Source: Ectobacillus ponti
GTDB taxonomy: Bacteria > Bacillota > Bacilli > Bacillales > Bacillaceae_G
DNA: 64,000 nucleotides
Reading direction: 5' to 3'
Assembly: GCF_024294785.1 (NCBI RefSeq)
Contig: NZ_JANCLT010000004.1
Coordinates: forward strand, 69,843 to 133,842
The notes beneath the pieces were generated by a model. The model was given only the letters and a program-made list of their open reading frames with translations, was not told the DNA's origin and did not search any database. This document shows, in pieces, positions 24,432 to 33,452 of this stretch (position 1 is its first letter; each line of letters begins with the position of its first letter). A program made the position numbers and the translations under genes.

Positions 24432-26185
24432 TGCTTTGGAGAAGTGTAGTAGGCAAGCTTTGGATTACCATCCTGCTTCTTGTCTCCGTCGTGCTCGGCT
24501 TTGTGGCGGTGCTGCTGCTGCAGTTTTTCGAGAATTACTATTTGTCGATGAGCGAAACCAGACTGAAAAACGTTGCCACCCAGATTTCGCAAATGATTGA
24601 GGAGGGGGGAGAGGAGCAGACCATTGAGGCGGTGGGCTACCGCTTCGTCGACCCGCTCTCACGCATCATGGTGGTACGCGATGAGGCGAACATCTCCTAC
24701 TCTCCTGGGGAGAAAGAGCTTGCCAGCCTTTCTTTGTCCGATCTGCAAAAGGACAAAGAGCTGAATCAAGTGTTCACGAAGCAACAGAAGGTACAGAAGC
24801 GGATGTATATTCCCGGTGCCAAGGCGGAGGAAAGCAATGAGATTATGATTGTCGGTGTGCCTCTTGGGGCGGGAAGCCATGGTGGCGTGTTTGTTTATCA
24901 ATCCTTGCAGGTGCCGAAGCAGGCGATGAAAAAAGCAACCGATTTCATCTTCCTGTCGGCCGGGATTGCCATTATGCTGACCACCTTCTTTGCCTTCTTC
25001 CTGTCCACCCGCATTACGGCGCCGCTGCGCAAAATGCGGGAGGTGGCCTTTGATGTGGCGCGCGGCCGGTTTGATGTGAAAGTGCCGATGGTGTCGCGGG
25101 ATGAGATTGGCGAACTGGGAACCGCTTTGAACCAGATGGGCCGGCAGCTGAAGTTCAACATCAATGCGCTGGAGCAGGAGAAGGAGCAGCTCACGAGCAT
25201 TCTGAGCAGCATGGCGGACGGTGTCATCACCCTGGACCAGGATGGCCAGGCTGTCGTCATCAATCCGCCGGCGGAGCGGTTTCTGCAGCTTTGGCATGTA
25301 AAAGGCGAACGGGAGACAGGCAGCCTGCCGGCGGAAGTGATGCAGCTGTTCCACCGGGTTGTCGAGTCAGAGCAGGAGCAGGCGATGGAGCTGAATGTGG
25401 AGAGCGGCAGCTATGTGATCCTCATGACCCCCTTGTACAACCAGACGAAAATCCGCGGGGCAGTGGCGGTGCTGCGGGATATGACAGAGGAGCGCCGTCT
25501 GGAGAAAATGCGCAAGGACTTCATTGCGAACGTCTCGCATGAGCTGCGGACACCGATGGTGATGCTGCAGGGCTACAGTGAAGCAATTTTGGATGATCTG
25601 GTCACCACGAAGGAAGAAGTGCACGAATTTGTGCAGATTATTTATGATGAATCTGTCCGCCTTGGCCGGCTTGTGAATGAGCTTTTGGATCTGGCGCGGA
25701 TGGAGAGCGGCCATGTAGAGCTGCACCAGACTGAGGTGGAGCTGGGGCCGTTTGTGGACAAAATTATTCGAAAGTTTCAAGGGATTACAAAGGAGAAGGA
25801 AATCCGGCTGTACGCACAGTTCGGTTCCACGGCCGAGGTCTATACGTTTGATCCGGACCGCCTTGAGCAGGTGCTGACGAATCTCATTGATAATGGAGTG
25901 CGCCACACGGAGGCGGGCGGCAGCGTAACACTTGCCGTGGATTCCCGCTCAGGCGGGCTTGTGTTTGAGGTGCAGGACTCCGGCATCGGCATTCCTGAGG
26001 AGGACATCCCGTTTGTATTTGAGCGCTTCTATAAGGGAGATAAAGCCCGGACGCGCAACAGCACGAGCGGAACAGGGCTCGGTCTGGCCATTGCGAAAAA
26101 CATTGTGCAAAGCCATGGCGGCAGGATTTCTGTCTCCAGCGTGCCGGGAAAAGGCACCACATTTTCAGTCTTTCTGCCTGCATAG
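24431..26185 (+). CDS. resE: Sensor histidine kinase ResE
   Basis: This 584-residue membrane kinase is the partner of ResD. It has membrane helices at about 10-31 and 172-192, an extracytoplasmic region between them, HAMP (about 193-245), a PAS-like domain (about 255-350), HisKA with His370 in FIANVSHELRTPM, and HATPase with NLIDNGVRHTE, DSGIGIP and GTGLGLAIAKN. B. subtilis ResE has the same order and about 589 residues. ATG 24431 overlaps the resD stop (TAATG), indicating coupled translation. Confidence 0.95.
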   Translation: MLWRSVVGKLWITILLLVSVVLGFVAVLLLQFFENYYLSMSETRLKNVATQISQMIEEGGEEQTIEAVGYRFVDPLSRIMVVRDEANISYSPGEKELASLSLSDLQKDKELNQVFTKQQKVQKRMYIPGAKAEESNEIMIVGVPLGAGSHGGVFVYQSLQVPKQAMKKATDFIFLSAGIAIMLTTFFAFFLSTRITAPLRKMREVAFDVARGRFDVKVPMVSRDEIGELGTALNQMGRQLKFNINALEQEKEQLTSILSSMADGVITLDQDGQAVVINPPAERFLQLWHVKGERETGSLPAEVMQLFHRVVESEQEQAMELNVESGSYVILMTPLYNQTKIRGAVAVLRDMTEERRLEKMRKDFIANVSHELRTPMVMLQGYSEAILDDLVTTKEEVHEFVQIIYDESVRLGRLVNELLDLARMESGHVELHQTEVELGPFVDKIIRKFQGITKEKEIRLYAQFGSTAEVYTFDPDRLEQVLTNLIDNGVRHTEAGGSVTLAVDSRSGGLVFEVQDSGIGIPEEDIPFVFERFYKGDKARTRNSTSGTGLGLAIAKNIVQSHGGRISVSSVPGKGTTFSVFLPA

Positions 26186-26214
26186 CCGGTGCGTTCCTGC
26201 GCCGGTTTTTTTTA
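26186..26214 (+). terminator. Terminator of resDE
   Basis: Stem CCGGTGCG/TGCGCCGG with two wobble pairs is followed by TTTTTTTT. Confidence 0.85.
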
Positions 26215-26287
26215 TGGGGAACAGGAGAGCTTGAGGAAAGCGGCGAATACATAGGCTGTGTTATGCTGTAAGCGGGAGGGATTACCA

Positions 26288-26866
26288 ATGAAGCTATATA
26301 CGAGAACAGGCGATGCCGGCAAGACAAGTTTGATTGGCGGGCGTGTCGCCAAGGATCATATGCGCGTGGAGGCTTATGGCACGGTGGATGAAGCGAATTC
26401 GTTCATCGGGCAGGCCATGACGCTTATGGGGGATGAAAAGCTGCAGGATATCTACCGGGAGCTTGAGAAGGTGCAGCACGAGCTGTTTGACTGCGGCGGC
26501 GATTTGGCCATTGTCGGCGACAAGCTGCCGTACAAGGCGAATGCAGAGATGATCACCTTTTTAGAGGAGCGGATTGATGCCTACATCCAGGAGGCGCCGC
26601 CGCTTGAGAAGTTCATTTTGCCGGGCGGCACACCGGCAGCGGCAGCCCTGCATGTGGCCCGCACCGTTACGCGGCGTGCGGAGCGCTGCATTGTGTCGCT
26701 GAAGCATGAGGAGGAAATTAACGAGCATGTGCTGAAGTACATGAATCGTCTGTCAGACTACTTGTTTGCGATTGCCCGGGTCGTCAATGCCCGCTTGGGT
26801 GTGAAGGATGTAGAATACGAGCGGAGCGCCATCGTGTTCCGCAGCAAGGATGAGAAGGAAGCATGA
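26288..26866 (+). CDS. Cob(I)alamin adenosyltransferase, PduO type
   Basis: This 192-residue enzyme transfers the 5'-deoxyadenosyl group of ATP to cob(I)alamin, making adenosylcobalamin. It has the N-terminal ATP site YTRTGDAGKTSLIGG, the helix GTVDEANSFIGQA, and the C-terminal RRAERCIVSL and NRLSDYLFAIARVVN blocks of the PduO/YvqK family. The start at 26288 follows GCGGGAGGG. It stands alone between resDE and the LytM gene. Its product is the cofactor expected for the CarH-like regulator at 35231. Confidence 0.92.
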   Translation: MKLYTRTGDAGKTSLIGGRVAKDHMRVEAYGTVDEANSFIGQAMTLMGDEKLQDIYRELEKVQHELFDCGGDLAIVGDKLPYKANAEMITFLEERIDAYIQEAPPLEKFILPGGTPAAAALHVARTVTRRAERCIVSLKHEEEINEHVLKYMNRLSDYLFAIARVVNARLGVKDVEYERSAIVFRSKDEKEA

Positions 26867-26867
26867 A

Positions 26868-26892
26868 GGGAAGCCGCAGGGCTTCCTTTTTT
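26868..26892 (+). terminator. Terminator of the adenosyltransferase gene
   Basis: Stem GGGAAGCC/GGCTTCC has a four-base loop and is followed by TTTTTT. Confidence 0.88.
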
Positions 26893-26985
26893 GCGGCTCA
26901 TATTCCGCACTTTTCGTCTCTGCTATGTATAGATTTCTAATTTCCTATGCAAACTAACCGGGTAAACTGGCAAGGAGGAAAAACA

Positions 26986-27609
26986 ATGAAATGGTATCGC
27001 ATACTCCTGCTGCTTCCGCTCCTGCTGACAAGCGGGTTTGCCAAGCAAGCCCATGCGGCGGCAGCGGAGCAGTGGACGTGGCCGGTATCCGGTAAAATCA
27101 CTGATTATTTTGGCACCCGCAGCGGGAAGCACTACGGCCTTGATATCGCGGCTCCCACAGGAACGCCAATCGTTGCAGCCGCCGCCGGAACGGTGACAAG
27201 GTCCTATTATTCGGACAGCTACGGCCATGTTGTGTTCATCCGGCACCGCAACGGCTACGAGGCGGTTTATGCCCATATGAACCGCAGGCTTGTGAAGGAA
27301 GGCCAGCAGATCCGCAGAGGCCAGCGCATCGGCGAGGTCGGCAATACCGGTCATTCACATGGGGCCCATCTTCATTTTGAAGTGCACCGCGGTGATTGGA
27401 ACTTTGAGAAAACCAATGCGGTGAATCCGCTGCTCGTGCTTGGAGAACCGCCGCACCAGGTGGCTTCGAGCATGGCTTATGTCGTGCAAAAAGGGGACAC
27501 GCTGTCGGCCATTGCCAAGCGCTTCGGCACCACAGTACGAGACTTGCAGAATCGCAACCGCCTGCGCGGTGAAACGATTTACCCGACTCAAAGACTGATG
27601 ATTAACTAG
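26986..27609 (+). CDS. Secreted M23 (LytM) peptidase-like protein with LysM domain
   Basis: This 207-residue protein has a signal peptide (to about AHA-A, residue 22). The LytM domain (about 25-145) shows the zinc ligands in HYGLDIAAP and GAHLHFEVH, so the domain looks catalytically intact. A C-terminal LysM module (about 160-207, YVVQKGDTLSAIAKRFGT) binds peptidoglycan. It is probably a cell-wall or cortex endopeptidase. ATG 26986 follows an excellent AAGGAGGAAA site. It is monocistronic with a terminator hairpin downstream. Confidence 0.9.
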   Translation: MKWYRILLLLPLLLTSGFAKQAHAAAAEQWTWPVSGKITDYFGTRSGKHYGLDIAAPTGTPIVAAAAGTVTRSYYSDSYGHVVFIRHRNGYEAVYAHMNRRLVKEGQQIRRGQRIGEVGNTGHSHGAHLHFEVHRGDWNFEKTNAVNPLLVLGEPPHQVASSMAYVVQKGDTLSAIAKRFGTTVRDLQNRNRLRGETIYPTQRLMIN

Positions 27610-27624
27610 GTGAATGGATAACGG

Positions 27625-27655
27625 AAGAGAGATGGCCGGCAGGTCATCTCTCTTT
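27625..27655 (+). terminator. Terminator after the LytM gene
   Basis: Stem AGAGAGATGGCC pairs imperfectly with GGTCATCTCTCT. The T run is short. It lies between convergent genes. Confidence 0.65.
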
Positions 27656-27684
27656 GTAAAAGAGCCGGTGTCACCCTGCCCTTC

Positions 27685-28368
27685 CTACCAAAACACAAAG
27701 GTGGCTACAAATCCGGAAATGGCCAGAAAGCTGTAAAGGTAAAACACATTTTCGCGCGTTTTGGCCCGCAGCTTCGGGAGCACGATGGTCGGGTCAATCA
27801 TTCCGATCGTCAAGCAGAGCAGCCCAAGCAGCATGATGCCGATAGAAGCGGCAAACAAGGCTTTTTCGATGCTGTAGGGCAGCAGCAGCTTCAGCAAAAT
27901 GGCGGCGGCGGCGGCATACAGAAGCGATGCAGCATACATATTGCGCTTCACATTGGAACGATAGCCGGGCACCTTTCGCCAAAAGGGGCGAGGCACCTCT
28001 TCCACGGTCAGCGCTGTATACTGCTCCAGCAGTTCGCGCAGTTCTTTTCCTTTATGCTGGAGGAGCAGCACCCAATTTGTATCTCCTTGAAAGACAAGCT
28101 CAGTTCGTGTTAAGTACTGGTCCATTTTTACACTGCGGAAGCTTGACCATGGATGGCGGCGGACGAGCTTCATCCGGCTTTCAGCTTCTTTGCTATACGT
28201 ATATATACTAATACCGTCTTTGTCAAAAGCAGCATAGGACGGGTCTGCAGACAGCTTTCCGAGGTCCACAGGACAAGTGAGCAGCAGCTCTCTGCGCAAG
28301 TAAAAATATTCTTTGCGGAGATTTTTCCGCATCATATCCTGGACAGTTCGTCTCTGCTTTGTATTCAT
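27685..28368 (-). CDS. Membrane protein of unknown function with cytoplasmic YcxB-like domain
   Basis: This 227-residue protein starts MNTKQRRTVQDMMRKNLRKE after GGAAGGA. The first 135 residues are hydrophilic, with strand-rich text such as YTYSKEAESRMKLVRRHPW and TRTELVFQGDTNWVLLLQ that recalls membrane-associated YcxB/PH-like domains, a weak resemblance. The last 80 residues carry three hydrophobic helices (about 148-165, 171-192, 210-226). The topology is inverted compared with most YcxB proteins, where helices come first. Function unknown; no operon partner. Confidence 0.6.
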   Translation of the reverse strand: MNTKQRRTVQDMMRKNLRKEYFYLRRELLLTCPVDLGKLSADPSYAAFDKDGISIYTYSKEAESRMKLVRRHPWSSFRSVKMDQYLTRTELVFQGDTNWVLLLQHKGKELRELLEQYTALTVEEVPRPFWRKVPGYRSNVKRNMYAASLLYAAAAAILLKLLLPYSIEKALFAASIGIMLLGLLCLTIGMIDPTIVLPKLRAKTRENVFYLYSFLAISGFVATFVFW

Positions 28369-28552
28369 ACACATTCCTTCCTTTTGCCAAGCATGAATTG
28401 CGGGCTTCTTGTACAGGAGAGAGCCCGCCCATTCTATAATATGTTCCCAAGCTTCTAATATAGCGGAAATCTTCGTTTCCTTCAATTGGATTTTTTTATT
28501 TCCCAATCAGGTTCTATCCTGTATAATAAAGGATGATAATATTATATCGATC

Positions 28553-28682
28553 TATCTTCGGGGCAGGGTGAAATTCCCGATCGGCGGTAATGGACCATGG
28601 TCCTGAGCCCGCGAGCCTGTAAGGGCAGGATCCGGTGCAATTCCGGGGCCGACAGTGACAGTCTGGATGGGAGAAGATGGAG
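28553..28682 (+). ncRNA. FMN riboswitch (RFN element) of ribU
   Basis: The conserved RFN blocks follow in order: ATCTTCGGGGCAGGGTGAAA, TTCCCGATCGGCGGT, AGCCCGCGA, GGATCCGGTGCAATTCCGG, GGCCGACAGT, and AGTCTGGATGGGAGAAGAT. The first and last pair to close the aptamer. It binds FMN and lowers expression of the downstream riboflavin transporter. The flanking 28369-28552 holds the promoter region; no gene is seen there. Confidence 0.97.
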
Positions 28683-28782
28683 GTTCGCAGCGTTCAAAAA
28701 TGGATGTTTTGAGCGTTTCTTTCGCGTTCCCGAAATTCTCCCCTTGTCGAGCCGGCAGGGGGATTGTTGCGGATGCCGAACC

Positions 28783-28819
28783 TTCCCATTTTTCCGGATC
28801 AGATCGAGGAAAAAGGGAG
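28783..28819 (+). promoter_or_regulatory. ribU: Possible Shine-Dalgarno-sequestering hairpin in the ribU leader
   Basis: TTCCC-A-TTTTTCC (28783-28795) can pair with GGAAAAAGGGAG (28808-28819). The latter includes the AAGGGAG ribosome site of ribU. No clear terminator with T run follows the aptamer, so the switch probably acts on translation, as is known for ypaA of B. subtilis. Confidence 0.5.
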
Positions 28820-28828
28820 AGAAAAAGG

Positions 28829-29398
28829 ATGAAACAGAGCAGAGTGAAAAGAATGGTAAGTGTGGCCATGCTCAGCAGCATCGCGTATGTGCTGATGATG
28901 CTGGATTTCCCGGTGTGGGGGCTGCCGGCGTTTTTACGGATTGATTTCAGCGAAGTGCCCGCATTATTGGCGGCTGTCGTGTTTGGCCCTGCGGCGGGTA
29001 TGGTTGTAGAGGCGATTAAAAATGTATTGTACTATTGGATTAAAGGCAGCTTTACCGGCGTGCCGGTCGGGGAACTGGCGAACTTTACAGCCGGCTGCCT
29101 ATACATTTTGCCGACAGCGTATTTCTTCCGTAAGTACCGCTCCACAAAAGGGCTGACGCTTGGTCTGCTTGTCGGTACAGTCACCATGACCCTGCTCATG
29201 AGCGTGCTGAACTATTATGTAATTTTCCCGGCGTATACTTGGTTCCTGCATGCCGATGCCATGACGGCGGGGCAAACAAAGACAATTATCGTAACGGGTA
29301 TCCTTCCGTTCAACGCTTTAAAGGGAGCGGCGGTCGCCATTGTCTTTGTTCTCATCTTCACCCGTTTAAAGGGCTGGCTGCAGACGAGAATGGCATAA
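28829..29398 (+). CDS. ribU: Riboflavin transporter, ECF S component
   Basis: This 189-residue membrane protein is the substrate-binding S component for riboflavin of the energy-coupling-factor transporters. It has six hydrophobic segments, the N-terminal LSSIAYVLMMLDFPV, and the ligand-region FSEVPALLAAVVFGPAAG and IKGSFTGVPVGELANF typical of RibU/YpaA. The preceding FMN riboswitch confirms the assignment. The shared EcfAAT module would be encoded elsewhere. Length equals B. subtilis RibU. Confidence 0.96.
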   Translation: MKQSRVKRMVSVAMLSSIAYVLMMLDFPVWGLPAFLRIDFSEVPALLAAVVFGPAAGMVVEAIKNVLYYWIKGSFTGVPVGELANFTAGCLYILPTAYFFRKYRSTKGLTLGLLVGTVTMTLLMSVLNYYVIFPAYTWFLHADAMTAGQTKTIIVTGILPFNALKGAAVAIVFVLIFTRLKGWLQTRMA

Positions 29399-29469
29399 AA
29401 AAAGTCCCCGGCCGCGGCCGGGGACTTTCGTATAAAAAAGATGCGGCACACACATGCCGCATCTTTTTT
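29398..29469. terminator. Two hairpins between convergent ribU and fer
   Basis: 29401-29428 is a perfect GC-rich palindrome (arms AAAGTCCCCGGCCG/CGGCCGGGGACTTT). 29433-29469 has arms AAAAAAGATGCGGC/GCCGCATCTTTTTT around an eight-base loop, with T runs in both directions. Confidence 0.9.
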
Positions 29470-29470
29470 A

Positions 29471-29844
<374 letters not shown>

Positions 29845-29906
29845 AATTAGGAATGTCAAGATATACTGTCAGAATTCTTGAAAATTCCAACAAAGCAAGC
29901 AGCCGG

Positions 29907-29936
29907 CTGACGCTGCCGGACAGGATTTGTTACAAT
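29907..29936 (+). promoter_or_regulatory. Candidate promoter of ypbB-recS-ypbD
   Basis: CTGACG (29907-29912) and TACAAT (29931-29936) are 18 bases apart, close to the vegetative consensus, 35 bases before the ypbB start. Confidence 0.4.
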
Positions 29937-29970
29937 AGACAAAACGGGCACGAGAAAGGAGGAAGCGTAC

Positions 29971-31029
29971 ATGCAGCTTCCATATGCGATTTTGTATGGC
30001 CTGGAGCGGACCAAAGGCGAGCGGACAGGGTCTTCCATGTATCACCTGCTTACGGGGAAGCGTTCCTCACAGACCTTGCAGGACGGGCACATGTATGGCT
30101 TATCCTTTTTATTCGGAACGTACAAGCGCTTGGACCGTCAAGAATATAATAGGCAAATTGAGGCTCTCTTAACCGGAGGGCGCCTTCAGCAAATACAGGA
30201 AAATACGTACGTGCTGACCGAGGACGGGAAGCGCTGGCTGGACGAGGCGCAGCAGTGGGCGTTTCCGGCGCATTTGGATGGCTTGCAATACGGGGAGGCC
30301 GGAGACATGCTTTGGAAACGGCTGAATCTGATTGTGCAGACCCTTTCCCATCTGCAGCGGCGCCAGAGTGTCTTCGTGCCGCTTGTTACAGACCAAAGCG
30401 TCACGGCCTGGGTGCGGCAATTTTTTCTTCGTGCCGCGCATGCCAGAGCAGAGCTGGCGGCCGCTTTATTTGCGGAGCTGCATATCGCGCTGGCACAGCT
30501 GCCGGAGCAGGAGGCCGCTTTGTTTGTATCGCGGTTGAGCGGGGCCGAACGTATCGGGCTGACGGAGGAGCAGCTGGCGCAGCAGCGGGGCATGGATCCT
30601 CTGCGCATTCACTTCTTGTTCCTGGCGGTGCTCCATTTTCTTGTCAGAACAGCTGCCTCGGCGCCCCGCCAATACCCGCTTCTGCACAGCATTGCCGCCT
30701 ACAAGGGGGAGCAGCTGGCTGCTTTGAGCGCCTCGACGGAACGGACGTATGAGCTGTGGCAGCAGGGGCGCTCCCTCGCGGAGATTGCCCGGATGCGCCG
30801 GTTGAAGCTCAATACCATTGAAGACCATTTTGTGGAAATTGCCCTGCATGACCGGAGTTTCCCGATGGAACAATTTCTGGATGCGGACAAGGCCGAGAGA
30901 ATCCGCTGCCTGATGGAAGAGCTGCAGACGCGCAAGCTGCGCATTTTAAAAGAGCATGCAGGCCCGGATTGCAGCTATTTCGAAATTCGCCTTGTGCTCG
31001 CTGCGTGGGGGGGACAGCATGAAGCTTGA
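29971..31029 (+). CDS. ypbB: YpbB, helicase-associated helix-turn-helix protein
   Basis: This 352-residue protein has the same length and position as B. subtilis YpbB, immediately upstream of a RecQ-type helicase. The C-terminal part (about 250-300) has a helicase-associated HTH, STERTYELWQQGRSLAEIARMRRLKLNTIEDHFVEI, which in RecQ-family proteins helps bind DNA. This suggests that YpbB supplies a domain missing from the short helicase next to it. Its end overlaps recS by eleven bases, so the two are translationally coupled. Confidence 0.9.
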   Translation: MQLPYAILYGLERTKGERTGSSMYHLLTGKRSSQTLQDGHMYGLSFLFGTYKRLDRQEYNRQIEALLTGGRLQQIQENTYVLTEDGKRWLDEAQQWAFPAHLDGLQYGEAGDMLWKRLNLIVQTLSHLQRRQSVFVPLVTDQSVTAWVRQFFLRAAHARAELAAALFAELHIALAQLPEQEAALFVSRLSGAERIGLTEEQLAQQRGMDPLRIHFLFLAVLHFLVRTAASAPRQYPLLHSIAAYKGEQLAALSASTERTYELWQQGRSLAEIARMRRLKLNTIEDHFVEIALHDRSFPMEQFLDADKAERIRCLMEELQTRKLRILKEHAGPDCSYFEIRLVLAAWGGQHEA

Positions 31030-32548
31030 GGAAGTATTACAGCAGAAGTTTGGCTATGCGTCGTTTCGTCCGGGCCAGCAGGAAATTATTGCAGATCTGC
31101 TGGCCGGCCATCATGTGGTGGCCATGCTGCCGACAGGGGGCGGCAAGTCGATTTGCTATCAGCTGCCCGGCATGCTGCTTGATGGGGCGGTGCTGATTGT
31201 ATCGCCGCTGCTGTCGCTGATGGAGGATCAGGTAAACCAACTGCGTCTGTTTGGCGAAAAGCGTGTCATTGCCTTCAACAGTTTTCGCACAATAGAGGAA
31301 AAACAAGAGGCGCTGCAAAATATAAAGAAGTATAAATTCATTTTTGCTTCACCGGAAATGCTGCAGGCCCGCTCGTTTCTGCAGGCGCTGCAGCAGGTGC
31401 CGCTTGCACTGTTTGTAGTGGACGAGGCGCATTGCATTTCACAATGGGGCTATGATTTCCGGCCGGATTACCAAAGACTGCAGGAGGTGATCGCCATGCT
31501 TCGCCGGCCGCCGGTGTTGGCCATCACTGCCACCGCCACGGGACAAGTGCTGCGTGACATTGTAGGCAGTCTTGGTCTTGGGGAGGTACAAATGCATCTT
31601 CGTTCGGTGGACCGGCCCAACATTGCGCTGCAGTTGGACATGGCTGGGAGCATTGAGGAAAAGAAGGAGAAGCTGCGGGCGTATGCCAAGCGTCTGGCAG
31701 GGCCCGGGATTATTTACTGCTCCAGCCGTTCCTGGGCTGAAACCATTGCCGAAGAACTTCGCCATGCCGGCATTTCCCGCGCTGCCCACTATCATGGCGG
31801 CATGGCGCAGGAGGACCGGATGCTCATTCAGCAGCAATTCATGAAGGGGCAACTGGACGTCATTTCCTGCACAAGTGCCTTTGGGATGGGCATTAATAAA
31901 GCGGATGTGCGCTATGTCATCCACTTTCATTACCCAGCCAATCTGGAGGCGTATCTGCAGGAAATCGGCCGTGCCGGGCGGGATGGGCTCGACAGTCTTG
32001 CCGTGCTGCTGCTTTGCCCGTTTGACCACGAGCTGCCTGCGGGCATGATTGCGGAGGAGCTGCCGTCAGAAGCGCATATTTCCTATTTTCTTTCTCTGCT
32101 GCAGGAACGGCTGTTCCGGCAAAGCGCATTGCCCGTCCGTGATGTGGAGCAAATTGGCCGGAATGTGGCCGGCCTCAGCGAACAGCATTGGCGTTTTCTG
32201 TTGTATCATTTAGAGCGGATGGGTGTGGTGCAGCAGGGTAACCTGCTGCTTGGCGTGGTAACCGGGGAGACGGGGCGGCGCCTGGCGCTCGAGGCGGCAA
32301 AGCGTTTGGCGGACAAACAGGAGAAGCTGCAGAGGATGCGCTGGTGGCTGCAGCGCACAGACTGCCGGCGCGAAGGGATTTTGCAGTATTTCGACAGCGA
32401 AGCGGCAGGAGAGCCTGTGTATTGCTGTGACCTGTGCGGCATTGATGTAACACACTATGAGAATAAGCGGGAGGAGGCAGGAGCGGCGCCTGCGGACTGG
32501 GTGGAAGAGCTTCGCAGTCTGCTCGGTCTTGCACATCAGGATGAGTAG
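31019..32548 (+). CDS. recS: RecQ-family ATP-dependent DNA helicase RecS
   Basis: This 509-residue 3'-5' helicase has the Walker A PTGGGKSICYQLP, DEAH box VVDEAHCISQWGYDFRP, SAT-like TATATG, and motif VI EIGRAGRDG, followed by a short zinc-binding end YCCDLCGI. It lacks the HRDC domain of full RecQ. B. subtilis RecS (YpbC) is a short RecQ of about 496 residues in the same place. The role is replication-fork repair and recombination. ATG 31019 overlaps ypbB; the longer frame from 30956 lies inside ypbB. Confidence 0.92.
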   Translation: MKLEEVLQQKFGYASFRPGQQEIIADLLAGHHVVAMLPTGGGKSICYQLPGMLLDGAVLIVSPLLSLMEDQVNQLRLFGEKRVIAFNSFRTIEEKQEALQNIKKYKFIFASPEMLQARSFLQALQQVPLALFVVDEAHCISQWGYDFRPDYQRLQEVIAMLRRPPVLAITATATGQVLRDIVGSLGLGEVQMHLRSVDRPNIALQLDMAGSIEEKKEKLRAYAKRLAGPGIIYCSSRSWAETIAEELRHAGISRAAHYHGGMAQEDRMLIQQQFMKGQLDVISCTSAFGMGINKADVRYVIHFHYPANLEAYLQEIGRAGRDGLDSLAVLLLCPFDHELPAGMIAEELPSEAHISYFLSLLQERLFRQSALPVRDVEQIGRNVAGLSEQHWRFLLYHLERMGVVQQGNLLLGVVTGETGRRLALEAAKRLADKQEKLQRMRWWLQRTDCRREGILQYFDSEAAGEPVYCCDLCGIDVTHYENKREEAGAAPADWVEELRSLLGLAHQDE

Positions 32549-33128
32549 AAAGAAAACGCTGGATGAATTTACGGACCGTGAACTGCGGCTCAATTTATAT
32601 ATGACACAAGCCATTATTTTGGGTGTAAGCCTGATTTTGGGCTTAATTTTATTTCAATCTGCAGCCGAGTGGCGCCGGCTTTGGAGACTGGACTGGGAGC
32701 CGGTTCTGCTCCTTGGCGGAGGCGCCGCAGTACTGGTTGTGGCCCTGGATTATATGGCAATGAAGCTGCTGCCGGAGGCCTGGTTTGATGACGGCGGCAT
32801 TAATGAACGAATGTTCCGCGGCCTGTCCATTCCGCATTTGCTGCTGCTCACCTTTATCATCGGCTTTGCGGAGGAGCTGTTGTTTCGCGGCATTTTACAG
32901 ACACACCTCGGCTTGTGGCTGTCGAGCCTGATTTTTGCGGCCTTGCATTTGCGGTATGTGGCAAAGCCATTCTTATTTGCATTTGTACTTTCCATCAGCA
33001 TGCTGTTCGGCTGGCTGTTTGCCTGGACCGACAATTTGCTGGTAACAGTATTTGCGCATTTCCTGGTAGATTTTATCATGGGTTTGCATTTGCGTGAGAG
33101 TGAAGGGGAGCACAAAGGAGGAGAATGA
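32541..33128 (+). CDS. ypbD: CPBP family intramembrane protease (YpbD)
   Basis: This 195-residue membrane protein has four to five hydrophobic helices and the CPBP (CAAX-protease-like) motifs EELLFRGILQ, FAALHLRYVAKP and HFLVDFIMG, carrying the catalytic Glu-Glu, His and His/Asp. Its start overlaps the recS stop by eight bases. Substrate unknown. It is third in the ypbB-recS-ypbD operon and overlaps the next small gene by four bases. Confidence 0.88.
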   Translation: MSRKKTLDEFTDRELRLNLYMTQAIILGVSLILGLILFQSAAEWRRLWRLDWEPVLLLGGGAAVLVVALDYMAMKLLPEAWFDDGGINERMFRGLSIPHLLLLTFIIGFAEELLFRGILQTHLGLWLSSLIFAALHLRYVAKPFLFAFVLSISMLFGWLFAWTDNLLVTVFAHFLVDFIMGLHLRESEGEHKGGE

Positions 33129-33361
33129 CGGTGAGTCGGAAGGAACAGCAGACTGAACATGAAGAAGCCGGCAAAAGCCGGGTTGCACGGCGAAGAGAGC
33201 GGCAGAAATACAATTTCTCCAACTTTCTGGTGTATGCGTTTTTATTGGTGCCCATTCTTGTATTCCTGCTTATTTCCTTAATCAGCCGTGAACAGCCGCG
33301 CACAGAGACAACAAAAACATCAGGCGCATATGAAGAGGTGTTTTTCAAAAGCAAGCCGTAA
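33125..33361 (+). CDS. Small single-pass membrane protein in the position of YpbE
   Basis: This 78-residue protein has a basic N-terminal cytoplasmic tail (KSRVARRRERQKYNFSNF), one membrane helix (FLVYAFLLVPILVFLLISLI) and a short outside tail. It occupies the place of B. subtilis ypbE, which encodes a longer protein with a LysM domain; no LysM is present here. The start overlaps the ypbD stop. Function unknown. Confidence 0.65.
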   Translation: MTVSRKEQQTEHEEAGKSRVARRRERQKYNFSNFLVYAFLLVPILVFLLISLISREQPRTETTKTSGAYEEVFFKSKP

Positions 33362-33452
33362 GCTTTCATGAAGTGTTCACAGGAGCATAGTGTGTGCGGC
33401 GGGGAGATATGCTATAACAAGGATGTAGTCACATAAAACCGAGGTGGATGCC

